Origin: Aedes albopictus
Lineage: Eukaryota > Arthropoda > Insecta > Diptera > Culicidae
Assembly (NCBI RefSeq): GCF_035046485.1
Contig: NC_085138.1
Coordinates: forward strand, 337,230,263 to 337,294,262
DNA: 64,000 nucleotides
Reading direction: 5' to 3'
Shown here: piece by piece, positions 22,377 to 32,900 of the stretch
Position numbering within the stretch: the stretch's first letter is position 1
How the letters are laid out: every line of letters begins with the position of its first letter
The notes under the pieces: model-generated
What the model saw: only the letters and a program-made list of their open reading frames with translations
What the model was told of the DNA's origin: nothing
Database searches by the model: none
Position numbers and translations under genes: made by a program

Positions 22377-22744
22377 CGTTTCGATAACTGGGACTCCTTC
22401 AACTGTTCGACTCAATGATTGCTTACCCAATAAATGAAAGTAAACACAATTGCCAGTTTTGCCCGCTTATCTTTGATGAATAGGGGAAATTCAAGACACA
22501 TCATATCAGTCGATAAGAGTGATTCGCTGACTAATGCATTTTACAGAGAATTTTATGATGCAGCTTTTACTGCTTTCGGAAGTAAAACAACTTTCTCTAT
22601 TATTTACCGGCTTGCCACAGTCTTGATCAACCAGTACCAATGCATAAAAGAAGCTAAGTAAGGCCAAAAAACACAGGGTCAAATATTTCATTAGGAAAGA
22701 GCTCAAGAAACAACATCACTTTGACACTCATGAAAATTCGATCG
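22377..22744 (-). promoter_or_regulatory. Galectin 1 upstream region
   Basis: This is the probable promoter side of galectin 1, bounded by the LOA-type insertion. GATA-type motifs appear at about 22468 (CTTATCT) and 22510 (CGATAAG). No clear TATA box or start site was found. A short open frame on each strand shows no homology I recognise. Confidence 0.3.
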
Positions 22745-25700
22745 AGTCAAACAAGATGATTGAGCGTTGGTTCAGGTATCAGTAGGTCAGCTCCAGAGGC
22801 ACGTTCTCCTTCATTTGGGAAATTTGTGCTATCATCGCCATGAACACGAGCCTATTCATCATTTACCTGAAGGAGAAGGGAAGGAAAAAATGATGGAAAA
22901 GGGAAAATGACAGGTACGGGAATAGGATCGTCTTGTCTACACGCATAAGCGTACCACAATGGTTTCAAACAGCGCCCTGAAAAGGGCACTGTGGTACCTA
23001 ACGCATAAAAAGCGTAAAAAGGCCTATAGCTCTTTACCACAGCGGGTCAAGAACAACGAAACATCCTGAAGATTGAGATTTCTGAAGTCAGTTTCACTTA
23101 ATAAGTGTTTACCGAGTATCCGGATATGCAGTTGCTCAAAAACTGGACAGTTATATATATCAAATGATACGAAGTTCCATAATCGGATTCACAGCTATCA
23201 CATACAAATGAATCAGCTTGCTGAATATTCGCCATGTTAGCTGAGTCGACAGTGGCCAGTCTATGCTTTGACCAGCATGCTGCAATTCTGCTTTGAGAAA
23301 TTTGTTAGATACTTTGCCACCCCTAGAGATGGCTCAGTACAATACAATTTGGTTTGACGACATGACTCCAAACTATTCCAGTATTGTCTGTGTTGAGCAG
23401 CAGCCCAGGTGTGAATCTGAAGCTTTACCCAACATTTCGATATCGGCATAGTTGGCTCAGGGCCAATAAAGTCATGTGATGCTCCAGTGCGAGCTAACTC
23501 ATCAGCCAATTTATTTCCAGCGATGGAAGAATGGCCAGGCATCCATACAAGGTGAACAGCGTTTGCTGAATTCAGCTCCTCGATTTGAGTTCGACAAACG
23601 ATAAGTAACTATCTTCGACCTGGAGTTGGCCGAAGCAAGTGCTTTAATAGCAGCCCGGCTATATAAACAGAAGTATATTACTTTGCCCATTACGTGCTGC
23701 TGAAGTGCTGATTGCACTCCGCACACAAGAGCAAAGATTTCGGCCTGAAAAACCGTGTAGTGTAGTGTACCAAGTGAGTAAGACTAATACAGCCTTAGCT
23801 CACGAGAATAAACACCAGCACCTGCTCGACCTTCGAGAAGGGAGCCATCAGCGTAACATACGATGCCGTCTGAAATACTTCTCTCCAGATAATCAGATGT
23901 CCACTCTTCCCGGGAAGGGAATTTCGTGGAAAATGTCCTATATGGAAAATTACAAGCAATTGTAAGATCACTTCGAGCAAGGACAACTTTGTCCCAATTC
24001 ACCAAAAGTGGAAACAACGAGGTGTGTGTTGAACTGCGGTTCACAGGAGTGTCCTCTAGTAAACCGAGTACCCATAGACGGTAAGTGCAAGAAAGTGCTT
24101 CTTGTTTGAGATGAATGTGTAGTGGGTCAACATCAAAGAGAACTTCGAGCGCTGCCGTGGGAGTTGAGGAGAACAATCCAGACATCGCCATTAGGCACAA
24201 CCTTTGGAGATGGCCTAATTTTGATTGGACCGTTCTCACTTCGCCCTTTTGCCACCACACAAGACATCCATACGCCAATATTGGACGAACAACAGTTGTG
24301 TAAATCTATTTGATATACTTGGGTTTAAGACCCCAAGTTGTACCAAAGGTTCGCCGGCATTGCCCGAAGGCCATACAAGCTTTCTTGATTCTGAACTCAA
24401 CATGAGGTGTCCAGGAAAGCTTGGAATCAAGAATGACTCCAACGTACTTTACCTGTTCAGTCACATTGATATCAGAATCAAAGAGACGTAAAGGTCGAAC
24501 ACCATTGCGGTTTCGCCTTTCCGTGAAAAGAACAATAGATGTTTTACTCGGATTTACCGAAAGGCCATATTGGCGACACCAACCCTCAACTACCTGAAGG
24601 GCGTTTTGCATCAGGTCGAAAAGGGTGCTGATGCACATACCAACTAACAATGTTAGATAGTCGTCGGCAAACCATAAGTAGGAAAACCGCTATTATTGAG
24701 TTGCCTCAATAGCATATCTGCTACGAGATTCCACAAAAGCGGTGATAAGACTCCCCCTTGGGGGCATCCACAAACACTCAATTTCCTAATCCCTGCTAGA
24801 CGCAATGTCGAGAAGAGATATCGGTTTTTGAGCATTTGGTGAATCCAATTGGAAATCATTGGAGATATACCATGACTCCGTGCGGCTTCCAATATGGCAT
24901 CGAAAGGCACGTTGTCAAAGGCACCCTCGATATCTAAGAAAACACCCAAACAAGATTGCTTTTGAGCGAATGCTTTCTCGATATCGTAAACAACCTTGTG
25001 TAAAAGAGTCACAGTGGACTTACCAGATTGGTAGGCATGTTGGTTCACATGAAGAGGCACGTTGGCCAGATGAACATCACGGATGTGATGATCCACAATG
25101 CGTTCTAAGCATTTCAGAAGAAAAGAGGTCAAACTGATAGGTCTGAAACTCTTTGCTTCTTCATACGACGCACGACCCACTTTCGGAATAAACTTTACAG
25201 TAATATCCCTCCAGGATTTGGGAATATACCCTGTAGCAAAACTGCAAACAAGTAGTTTTTTCAAAACATGTTTGAAATAATCAAATCCCTTCTGAAGCAA
25301 AATAGGATAAATCCCATCTGCCCCAGGAGATTTGAAAGGAGCAAAGCTATTAAGAGCCCACTCAATCGATTCTATAGTTACAATACTCCGAGCCGAAGCT
25401 AAAGAATCATAACTACAAGAAAAGACCGAAGATCCGAAGATGTAATATCCACACATCCAGGGAAGTGTGTGCTGAATAAGCATTCCAGAACTTCCTCATC
25501 AGAGGAAGTCAGATCGCCATTTGGCAAACGAAGTTCGTTCACCCGGAAATCCTTAGATTTCGCAAGGATTTTGTTTAACCGACTGACTTCACTCAAGCTG
25601 GAAACATTTGTACAAAGGTTTTTCCAGCCGGATCGTTCAGCAGACCGGAGAGCTTTCCTGTAGGCCTTGCGAGCCGACCTGAAAGCCTCCGAACCAGCCG

Positions 25701-27240
25701 AACGTCGTCTGTTCCAACTCTTTCTACATTGTTTCCTGAGTTTCGCCAGATCAGAGTTCCACCAAGGGGTTCCTCTTGTGATCTTCACAGACCGTAGAGT
25801 GCATGCTTCTTCAAAAGCTTCCATGATGAAGGTCGTTGTAGTATCAACGGCATCATCTAAATCACTTGGAGTGTCAATGGATGGTGAATATCCATGAAAT
25901 TTGGCTGCAACCAAATCAGTATAAAGATCCCAGTTTGTTGACCGAGGATTCCTGAAACGCAATGTTTGCGAAGTAACATTTAAATGTTCAAAAAAGATAT
26001 AGCGATGGTCAGATAAAGATTCTTCATCTGACACATGCCAATTGATCAGCTCGTGACTAATTCTGCTAGAGCAAAGCGTTATATCTAACACTTCCTCTCT
26101 AGCAGATACCATGAAGGTTGGACGGTTGCCTATGTTAAGTAATGCAAGATCTGTACTACTTAAGTACTCCATCAAACTGGAGCCTCTCAAGTTAATGTCT
26201 GAGCTGCCCCAGAAGATATGGTGAGCATTAGCATCACTGCCAACAATGAGCGAAAGGCCTTTTGAAGTACAGTATGCGATGACTTGTTTGAAAGCATCCG
26301 TAGGGGATGGTTAATCATGCGATAAATAAACCGAACATTAGACGTATTTCCTGTTGAGGTTTCCAACAGATACATCAATTGTGATAGCACATACATCTCT
26401 GGTGGTTAGCTCAGAGATGAGTGTAGCAACTATTGCGTTGTTGACAAGCACACAGGCTCGAGGCATGACACGCGAGTTTGCCATTTCATGTTTACTGAAA
26501 GTGGCAAACACCGGGTTCACAAGGTTTCCTAGATAGAAATTTCCCTTACGAAAGTAAGGTTCTTGTACCAAGGCCACTTGGGCTGTACCATTTTGCATAA
26601 GTCTGCAAAGATTGATCGTTGCTGTTCTTTTATGCTGAAGATTGATCTGAGCTATCCTAACCGTAGCCACTACCTAAACTAGGTAAGATTAAACTCTTCG
26701 CAACAGCAGCACAACAAAGAACAGCAACAATAAAACCAAATCGGTATCGATTGGAAAACGCCAAAGGCGAGGATACACAGAATACACTGTGTAAATCGCA
26801 TAATGCGAAACCATATAGGTGAAAATTTAAACTAATTAACAACATCTTCATAATCCCGCCCTTATTTAGCCTCAAGTGAGACTAAAGAAGGGCAGCTGAT
26901 TGTCTCGGAGAAACACAAGGTCCACTGCACCATTGCTCCGGTTAGCGCAGTAAGGGCTACATACTGTGGAGGGCGCCCTGGTACTCCACAGGCTCCGTTA
27001 GCGGTTAGGTTTTTATTAGACCCCCCTAGCCATTCATTCCTAGGCACGGTAAGCATAAAGCCGCATCACACCATGAATTAGGGGTCACCTGTTGGTGGAT
27101 TCTTACCACCGGAACAGGCGGTCCGTAGTGTTATTCTTAGCCAATTGAGACAATCGCTACCGACACTACACAGCTATCTAGGCTGATCGAGAAAATAAGT
27201 TAATATTGATGATCAACTTCATACGGACTCGAACAGCCGT
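22745..27240 (-). mobile_element. LOA-type (Lian-like) non-LTR retroposon, near full length but broken
   Basis: Read on the minus strand it has a 5' UTR (about 27240-26670). An apurinic-type endonuclease follows (26670-25400; starts MATVRIAQINLQHKR, with SDANAH and SDHRYIF). Next is a reverse transcriptase (25483-24300; SPGADGIYPILLQKGF, LDIEGAFDNV, GCPQGGVLSPLLWNL, FADDYL) and an RNase H (24278-23260; CYADGSL, PGHSSIAGNKLADEL). RNase H after the reverse transcriptase places it in the I/LOA group; Lian of Ae. aegypti is the likely relative. Frame breaks occur in the endonuclease (near 26320), at the endonuclease/reverse transcriptase junction (near 25440), just before F-A-D-D (near 24680) and in RNase H, so it cannot move itself. 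It fills much of the space between the two galectin genes. Confidence 0.8.
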
Positions 27241-27988
27241 GCCGTGGGGAGCGTTCTGGGGGTGCTGACGCGCCCTTCGTTTTGGTCACGACTACTCTGT
27301 AGGCATCACCCCATGGGGTCGTGTTGGCTGCCTGGCAGAGATTTTCGAAGCACGCCCGCTTACGAGTCTTAATCTTTTTTTTCAGTGCCAGTTTAGCCGC
27401 CCTGTAGGCCTCGCTTCGTTCAATTCTATCCTCATCGGTACGAGCCCTTTGCATTCTCCTTCTAGCTCTTAAACAGGATACGCTGAGTTCTGCGATTTCT
27501 GGACACCACCAGTACACCGGTTTGCGTCCATTTCTGGGTAGGGATCGCCTTGGCATAGCAGCGTCACGTGCACGGCTTAGGGTTCCGACAAGATCATCGC
27601 TGGATAGATCGTCGGTGTTACTCTCCCTAAACAATTGCTCCACAAATGCCGGCTTATCGAATCGCGAAGTCAGCCATCCCCGATGACGGTCGATGACCTT
27701 CGGCTGTGGCCGTCTCCCTCCGTGTTCCACTCTGTATCGCCAGATGGTCACTATGCGTGTATCCATCGTCGACCCTCCAGTCCGAGCTAGGGTTTAGACC
27801 CGGGCTCCAGAAGGTCACATCAATGATGGACTCTGCACCATTCCTACTGAAGGTTTTTTTGTCGCCTACGTTCGCGACATCCACGTTTAGTCTAGCCATA
27901 GCTTCGAGTAAGGCCCAACCTCTCGCGTTAGTCAAGCGGCTACTCCACTCAATCGCCCAGGCGTTGAAGTCTCCACCGATGACCATGT
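27241..27988 (-). pseudogene. R1-type retroposon endonuclease fragment
   Basis: The minus strand encodes VIGGDFNAWAIEW, then SIIDVTFWSPGL and HSDHLAI (endonuclease core), then a shifted frame (27766-27200) with PVYWWCPEIAELSVSCLRAR. This pattern, including the WW before the linker, is typical of R1-clade elements. There is no 28S rDNA next to it. One side runs into the 5' end of LOA copy 1 and the other is fused in frame to LOA copy 2. Confidence 0.7.
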
Positions 27989-29258
27989 CTAACACTTCCC
28001 TTCTAGCAGATACCATGAAGGTTGGGCGGTTGCCTATGTTAAGTAATGCAAGATCTGTACTACTTAAGTACTCCATCAAACTGGAGCCTCTCAAGTTAAT
28101 GTCTGAGCTGCCCCAGAAGATATGGTGAGCATTAGCATCACTGCCAACAATGAGCGGAAGGCCTTTTGAAGTGCAGTATGCGATGACTTGTTTGAAAGCA
28201 TCCGTAGGGGATGGTTCATCATGCGGTAAATACACAGAACAATAGACGTATTTCCTGTTGAGGTTTCCAACAGATACATCAATTGTGATAGCACATACAT
28301 CTCTGGTGGTTAGTTCGGAGATGAGTGTAACTATTGCGTTGTTGACAAGCACACAGGCTCGAGGCATGACACGCGAGTTTTCCATTTCATGTTTACTGAA
28401 AGTGGCAAACACCGGGTTCACAAGGTTTCCTAGATAGAAATTTCCCTTACGAAAGTAAGGTTCTTGTACCAAGGCCACTTGGGCTGTACCATTTTGCATA
28501 AGTCTGCAAAGATTGATCGTTGCTGTTCTTTTATGCTGAAGATTGATCTGAGCTATCCTAACCGTAGCCACTACCCAAACTAGGTAAGATTAAACTCTTC
28601 GCAACAACAGCACAACAAAGAACAGCAACAATAAAACCAAATCGGTATCGATTGGAAAACGCCAAAGGCGAGATACACATAATACACTGTGTAAATCGCA
28701 AAATGCGAAACCATATAGGTGAAAATTTAAACAAATTATCAACATCTTCATAATCCCGCCCTTATTTAGCCTCAAGTGAGACTAAAGAAAGGCAGCTGAT
28801 TGTCTCGGAGAAACACAAGGTCCACTGCACCATTGCTCCGGTTAGCGCAGTAATGGCTACATACTGTGGAGGGCGCCCTGGTACTCCACAGGCTCCGTTA
28901 GCGGTTAGGTTTTTATTAGATCCCCCTAGCCATTCATTCCTAGGCACGGTAAGCATAAAGCCGCATCACACCATTAATTGGGGGTCACCTGTTGGTGGAT
29001 TCTTACCACCGGAACAGGCGGTCCGTAGTGTTATTCTTAGCCAATTAAGACAATCGCTACCGGCACTACACAGCTATCTAGGCTGATCGAGAAAAGAAGT
29101 TAACCCTAAAAGGGATACCTTCATGGCCTCAGTTTCATCACCTCGCTGTGTGTGTTCCATCAAAGGCGAGCTCTGAAAGGCGCCTGGGGTCCAATGGACC
29201 CCAGGTATCCCTTTTAGGGTTAATATTGATGATCAACTTCATACGGACTCGAACAGCC
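27989..29258 (-). mobile_element. LOA-type retroposon copy 2, 5' piece
   Basis: This repeats the 5' UTR and first endonuclease half of copy 1 with high identity. Its endonuclease frame is open (28571 downward) where copy 1 is broken. It ends inside the endonuclease at about 27988, where R1-type sequence continues the frame. A 5' piece lacking its 3' part is the opposite of ordinary 5' truncation and points to recombination, template switching or a later deletion. A piggyBac-like MITE sits in its 5' UTR. Confidence 0.75.
29104..29219. mobile_element. 116 bp piggyBac-like MITE with a verifiable empty site
   Basis: Ends CCCTAAAAGGGATACCT and AGGTATCCCTTTTAGGG lie between TTAA (29100-29103 and 29220-29223). 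The same position in LOA copy 1 (about 27198) reads AAGTTAATATTGATGATC with a single TTAA, i.e. the empty site. The middle has the hairpin CCTGGGGTCCAATGGACC. Confidence 0.9.
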
Positions 29259-29392
29259 GATCTGCGGACCCTACGCAGAGTGCGGAACTGGAGACAAACA
29301 GCCATGGACCGAGTGGAATGGAGACGGCTACTATGTACAGCAGCGGTCACCCCGGCCTTGGTCTTACCGGTAATGTAAGGTAAGAAAAGTGT
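29259..29392 (+). mobile_element. RTE-type retroposon 3' fragment
   Basis: About 130 bp matches the 3' end of the RTE copies at 16525 and 30400 (GCGGAACTGGAGACAAACAG, GACCGAGTGGAATGGAG) and ends in the family tail GGTAATGTAAGGTAA. It is joined to the 5' end of LOA copy 2 on one side and to LOA copy 3 on the other. Confidence 0.75.
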
Positions 29393-29636
29393 GTGCTGAA
29401 TAAGCATTCCAGAATTTCCTCATCAGAGGAAGGGAAATCGCCATTTGGCAAACGACGAACTTCGTTTGGAAATCTCGTTCTTGAAAAGTCCTGTAGTCTC
29501 AATGGCATCATCTAAATCACTTGGAGTACCAATGGATGGTGAGTTTCCATGAAATTTGGCTTCAAACAAATCAGCAAAAAGATCCCAGTTGGTTGATCAG
29601 GGATTCCCGAAACGCAAAGTTTGCGAAGTAACATGC
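29393..29636 (-). mobile_element. LOA-type retroposon copy 3, internal fragment
   Basis: The sequence matches LOA copy 1 near 25470-25540 and then jumps to the part near 25845-25975, so about 300 bp is deleted inside it. It is the third piece of this family in a row and all three read on the minus strand. It lies about 350 bp from the galectin 2 start codon. Confidence 0.65.
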
Positions 29637-29683
29637 ATTATGAACTTTGGCATGGACAACGTGTTGGACAACCGAATGACACC

Positions 29684-29985
29684 GATAAAACAATGATTAG
29701 CACACACCGTTGTAACCTTTATAAATGAACCCAATCACCCACTGACTGGTGGTGATTGCACCTTGCCGGTTCGTAGAATGGATTGATAAAACCGTTATCA
29801 CTCAAATGTTTATCGTTGATAAAGAAAAGGGAAGGTTCACACACAGTCTATATCAACGAACGTCCGCCGCCCGATCGGATTCAGTGTTAGTCGGTGGAGT
29901 GCAGCTCATCCAGCCTAGCTAGCTAGTGATTTACCCTAGTTCGTCTCAGTCGAAGTGTGAATCTTGTGTGAAAACTCAAATCAAA
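29684..29985 (+). promoter_or_regulatory. Galectin 2 promoter with GATA-motif cluster
   Basis: Five GATA-type motifs lie at about 29684, 29784, 29795, 29810 and 29818 (both orientations). A TATA-like CTATATC near 29849 is followed about 30 bp later by an initiator-like TTCAGTG (about 29880), which would put the start near 29883. GATA factors drive gut and fat-body genes in insects, which would suit a galectin; that link is inference. Confidence 0.45.
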
Positions 29986-32900
29986 ATGTCCCAACTTCCA
30001 GTGTACAATCCAGTGAGTGCGATTGCCAATGAAGTGTTGAGTGATCCGAGCGATAGGATATCAGTGATTAACGGATTAAATTTGAAATTTTACAGCCATC
30101 GCCCTTCCTCGGATACATGCCGGCCGGGCTTGGCCTGTACCGCAAAGTGGTTATTCGTGGCAAAATGACTCACGATCAGTAAGTATCTGATTAACTTGTA
30201 GCTTTATGGGTGTGAAGGGAGATTACTATGAACAGTTTTGGTATTACTGAACATTTATAGGGCCATTATTAAGTGACCAATGGGTGTAGAATGTAAATAC
30301 TATTGGAATTCATTAATTTGTTCCAAGATGATGGATGGCGCGACAATTATGTTCATTCTGTGAATAGAGTGACGTGACGCTGCTCGACTCGACTAAATTT
30401 ACCGGTCAGACTAAGGCCTGAGTGTCCCCTGCTGTACGTAGGAGTCGTCTCCAGCAGTCCAGCCTACTCGGTCCATGGCTGTGTTTCTCCAATTCCGCAC
30501 TCTGCGAAGGGTCCGCAAATCGTCCTCCACTTGGTCGACCCGATCGATTCTCGAGAACCATTTTAGTCGGGTTGCTATCCGACATCCTGATGATGTGACC
30601 CGCCCACCGTAGCCTGCCGATTTTCGCGGTGTAGACGATAGTTGGTTCTCTCAACAGCTGGTGCAGTTCGTGCTACATTCACCTTCTCCAATTCCCGTCT
30701 TCCATTTGCGCTCCACCGTAGATAGTACGCAGCACCTTTCGTCCGAAAACTTCGTTGGCGCGTTGGTGCTCTGCACGTAGAGTCCATGCTTCGTGTCCAT
30801 AGAGGACTACCGGTCTAATCAGCGTTTTGTAGTTTGTTAACTTCGTGTGACGGCGAAATTTGTTCGATCGCAGGATTCTGCGGAGTCCAAAGTTAGCACG
30901 ATTTCCTGCCACAATGTGCCTCTGAATTTCTCTCCTGGTGTCGTTGTCGGCGGTCACCAGTGAGCCCAAGTACACGAATACTTCAACCGCCTCGATTTCA
31001 TCACCGTCGATAGAAATTCGGGGTGGCGGGCGCGCTGATTCCTCCCTGGAGCCCTTTGCCATCATATACTTTGTCTTCGACACATTAATGACTAATCCGA
31101 TTCGCCTGGCTTCACTCTTTAGTCGGATGTACGTTTCCGCCATCGTCTCAAATTTACGAGTAATAATATCAATATCATCAGCGAAACCAAGCAGCTGAAC
31201 GGACTTCGTGAAAATCGTTCCACTCGTGTTTATCCCCGCTCTCCTAATTACACCCTCTAAAGCAATGTTGAACAGCAAGCACGAAAGACCATCACCTTGC
31301 CGTAACCCTCTGCGAGATTTGAAGGGACTCGAGGAGAGTGTCCCTGATACTCGAACTACGCACATCACTCAATCCATCGTATCAGTTTATCCGGGAATCC
31401 ATATCATACGCCGATTTGAAATCGATGAACAAGTGATGTGTGGTGGCACGTTGTGTTCGCGGCATTTCTGCAACACCTGGCGGATGGCAAACATCTGGTC
31501 CGTTGTACCTCGTTCACCCATGAATCCAGCCTGATATTGCTCCACGAACTCTCTTCCAATCGGTGATAGACGGCGGCATAAAATTTGAGAGAGTATCTTG
31601 TAGGCCTCGCTCAGTAGTGTGATCGCGCGGTAGTTCCCGCAATCCAACTTGTCGCCCTGTTTGTAAATGGGACACACGATACCTTCCATCCATTCCTTCA
31701 GCAATACTTCCTCCTTCCAAATCTTGGTAATGACTCGGTGTAGTGCTCCCACCAGTGCCCCTCCACCGTGTGTTTTAGTAGCTAGCTTGGTAGTTGATCT
31801 ACTCCAGCGGCTTTGTTGTTTTTCAACCGGCTAATCTCCTCCTCAATCTCTTGGAAGTAAGGGGCTGGAAATATTTCGTCCTGCGCACGTACTCCTAAAT
31901 CAGTTACAACGACACATTCGGTGCTTGCAACATCGCCATTGAGGCGCTCATCGTAATGCTGCCGCTATTTCTCGACTACCTCACGCTCACAAAGCTCTGC
32001 GCGAGTGGTTCAGCTTCTCTTAGAACTTCCGTGTGTCCTCAGCGCGGTACAGCTCTTACCAGATGCTTTGTCGGTTTTGAGCTGGTGAAAGGCCTCCCTA
32101 ACTTCCCTCAGCATAGGAGCTGAATCATTTTCGTCCTCTGCTGCACTGGCGTAGCCGTTTCATCCGTTACCGTGGTGTCTCGCGCCTACGTTCTTCACAC
32201 TATTCAGGTGCTCATGCTGCTTCCACCTTTTTATCACCTCCCGTCCACCCCAAGAAGCTCCTGTCCTTATCCTTGCATTTTTCGGCTCGCGGCACGAAGC
32301 CCTTGCGGAATGCGATGAACTTCTGGTAACACTTCTGTGTTGCTTGGGAACGAAACGACAGTTCCATTTCTTCGCACTTCGCTTATTCCAGGCAGCGCTT
32401 TGCCCACCGCAAGAGGCGGGTCTGCCATTTCCGCGTCTATTTATATCGCTCCACGTTCTGTCGGGTTTCTTGCTGTAGCACTACCGCTCGCGCTGCGTTC
32501 TTCTCCTGCGTTGTTGATGGCTGCTTCCACTGTACTTCAGTTTAGCAATCCTCTAGAGGGGCCACACCGAGCTCACCATCGTCTGGCAATACTGCCTTAA
32601 AATTCTGCGTGTATGATGAGGCGACATCCGGTTTCTTCAGTCGCTCTAGGTTGTACCGTGGCGGCCGCTGGTACCGGACATTGAGATAGTAGCCAGAGTC
32701 GATGTTAGCGCAATGATAGATCTTGACGTCAATAATGTCGGAGAAGTACCGAGAGAAGAACGAGATCGCATTACGATTCTGTTTGCTGTGCTGATCTTTA
32801 GGTGTAACGATAAGGAAGGCTGTGTTGAAAAAGGTGCTTCGTACGGCCATGTCCTACCGAATCTGTTTGTTGAGGAATCAACTAGAGCTTGATCAACATA

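Noticed and set aside
23705..26536. Several plus-strand frames of 60-92 codons
   Set aside because: They are antisense shadows of the LOA-type endonuclease, reverse transcriptase and RNase H frames on the minus strand.
27200..27766. R1-type fragment as evidence of rDNA
   Set aside because: R1-clade elements usually insert in 28S genes, but there is no rDNA sequence around it; it is fused to LOA sequence instead.
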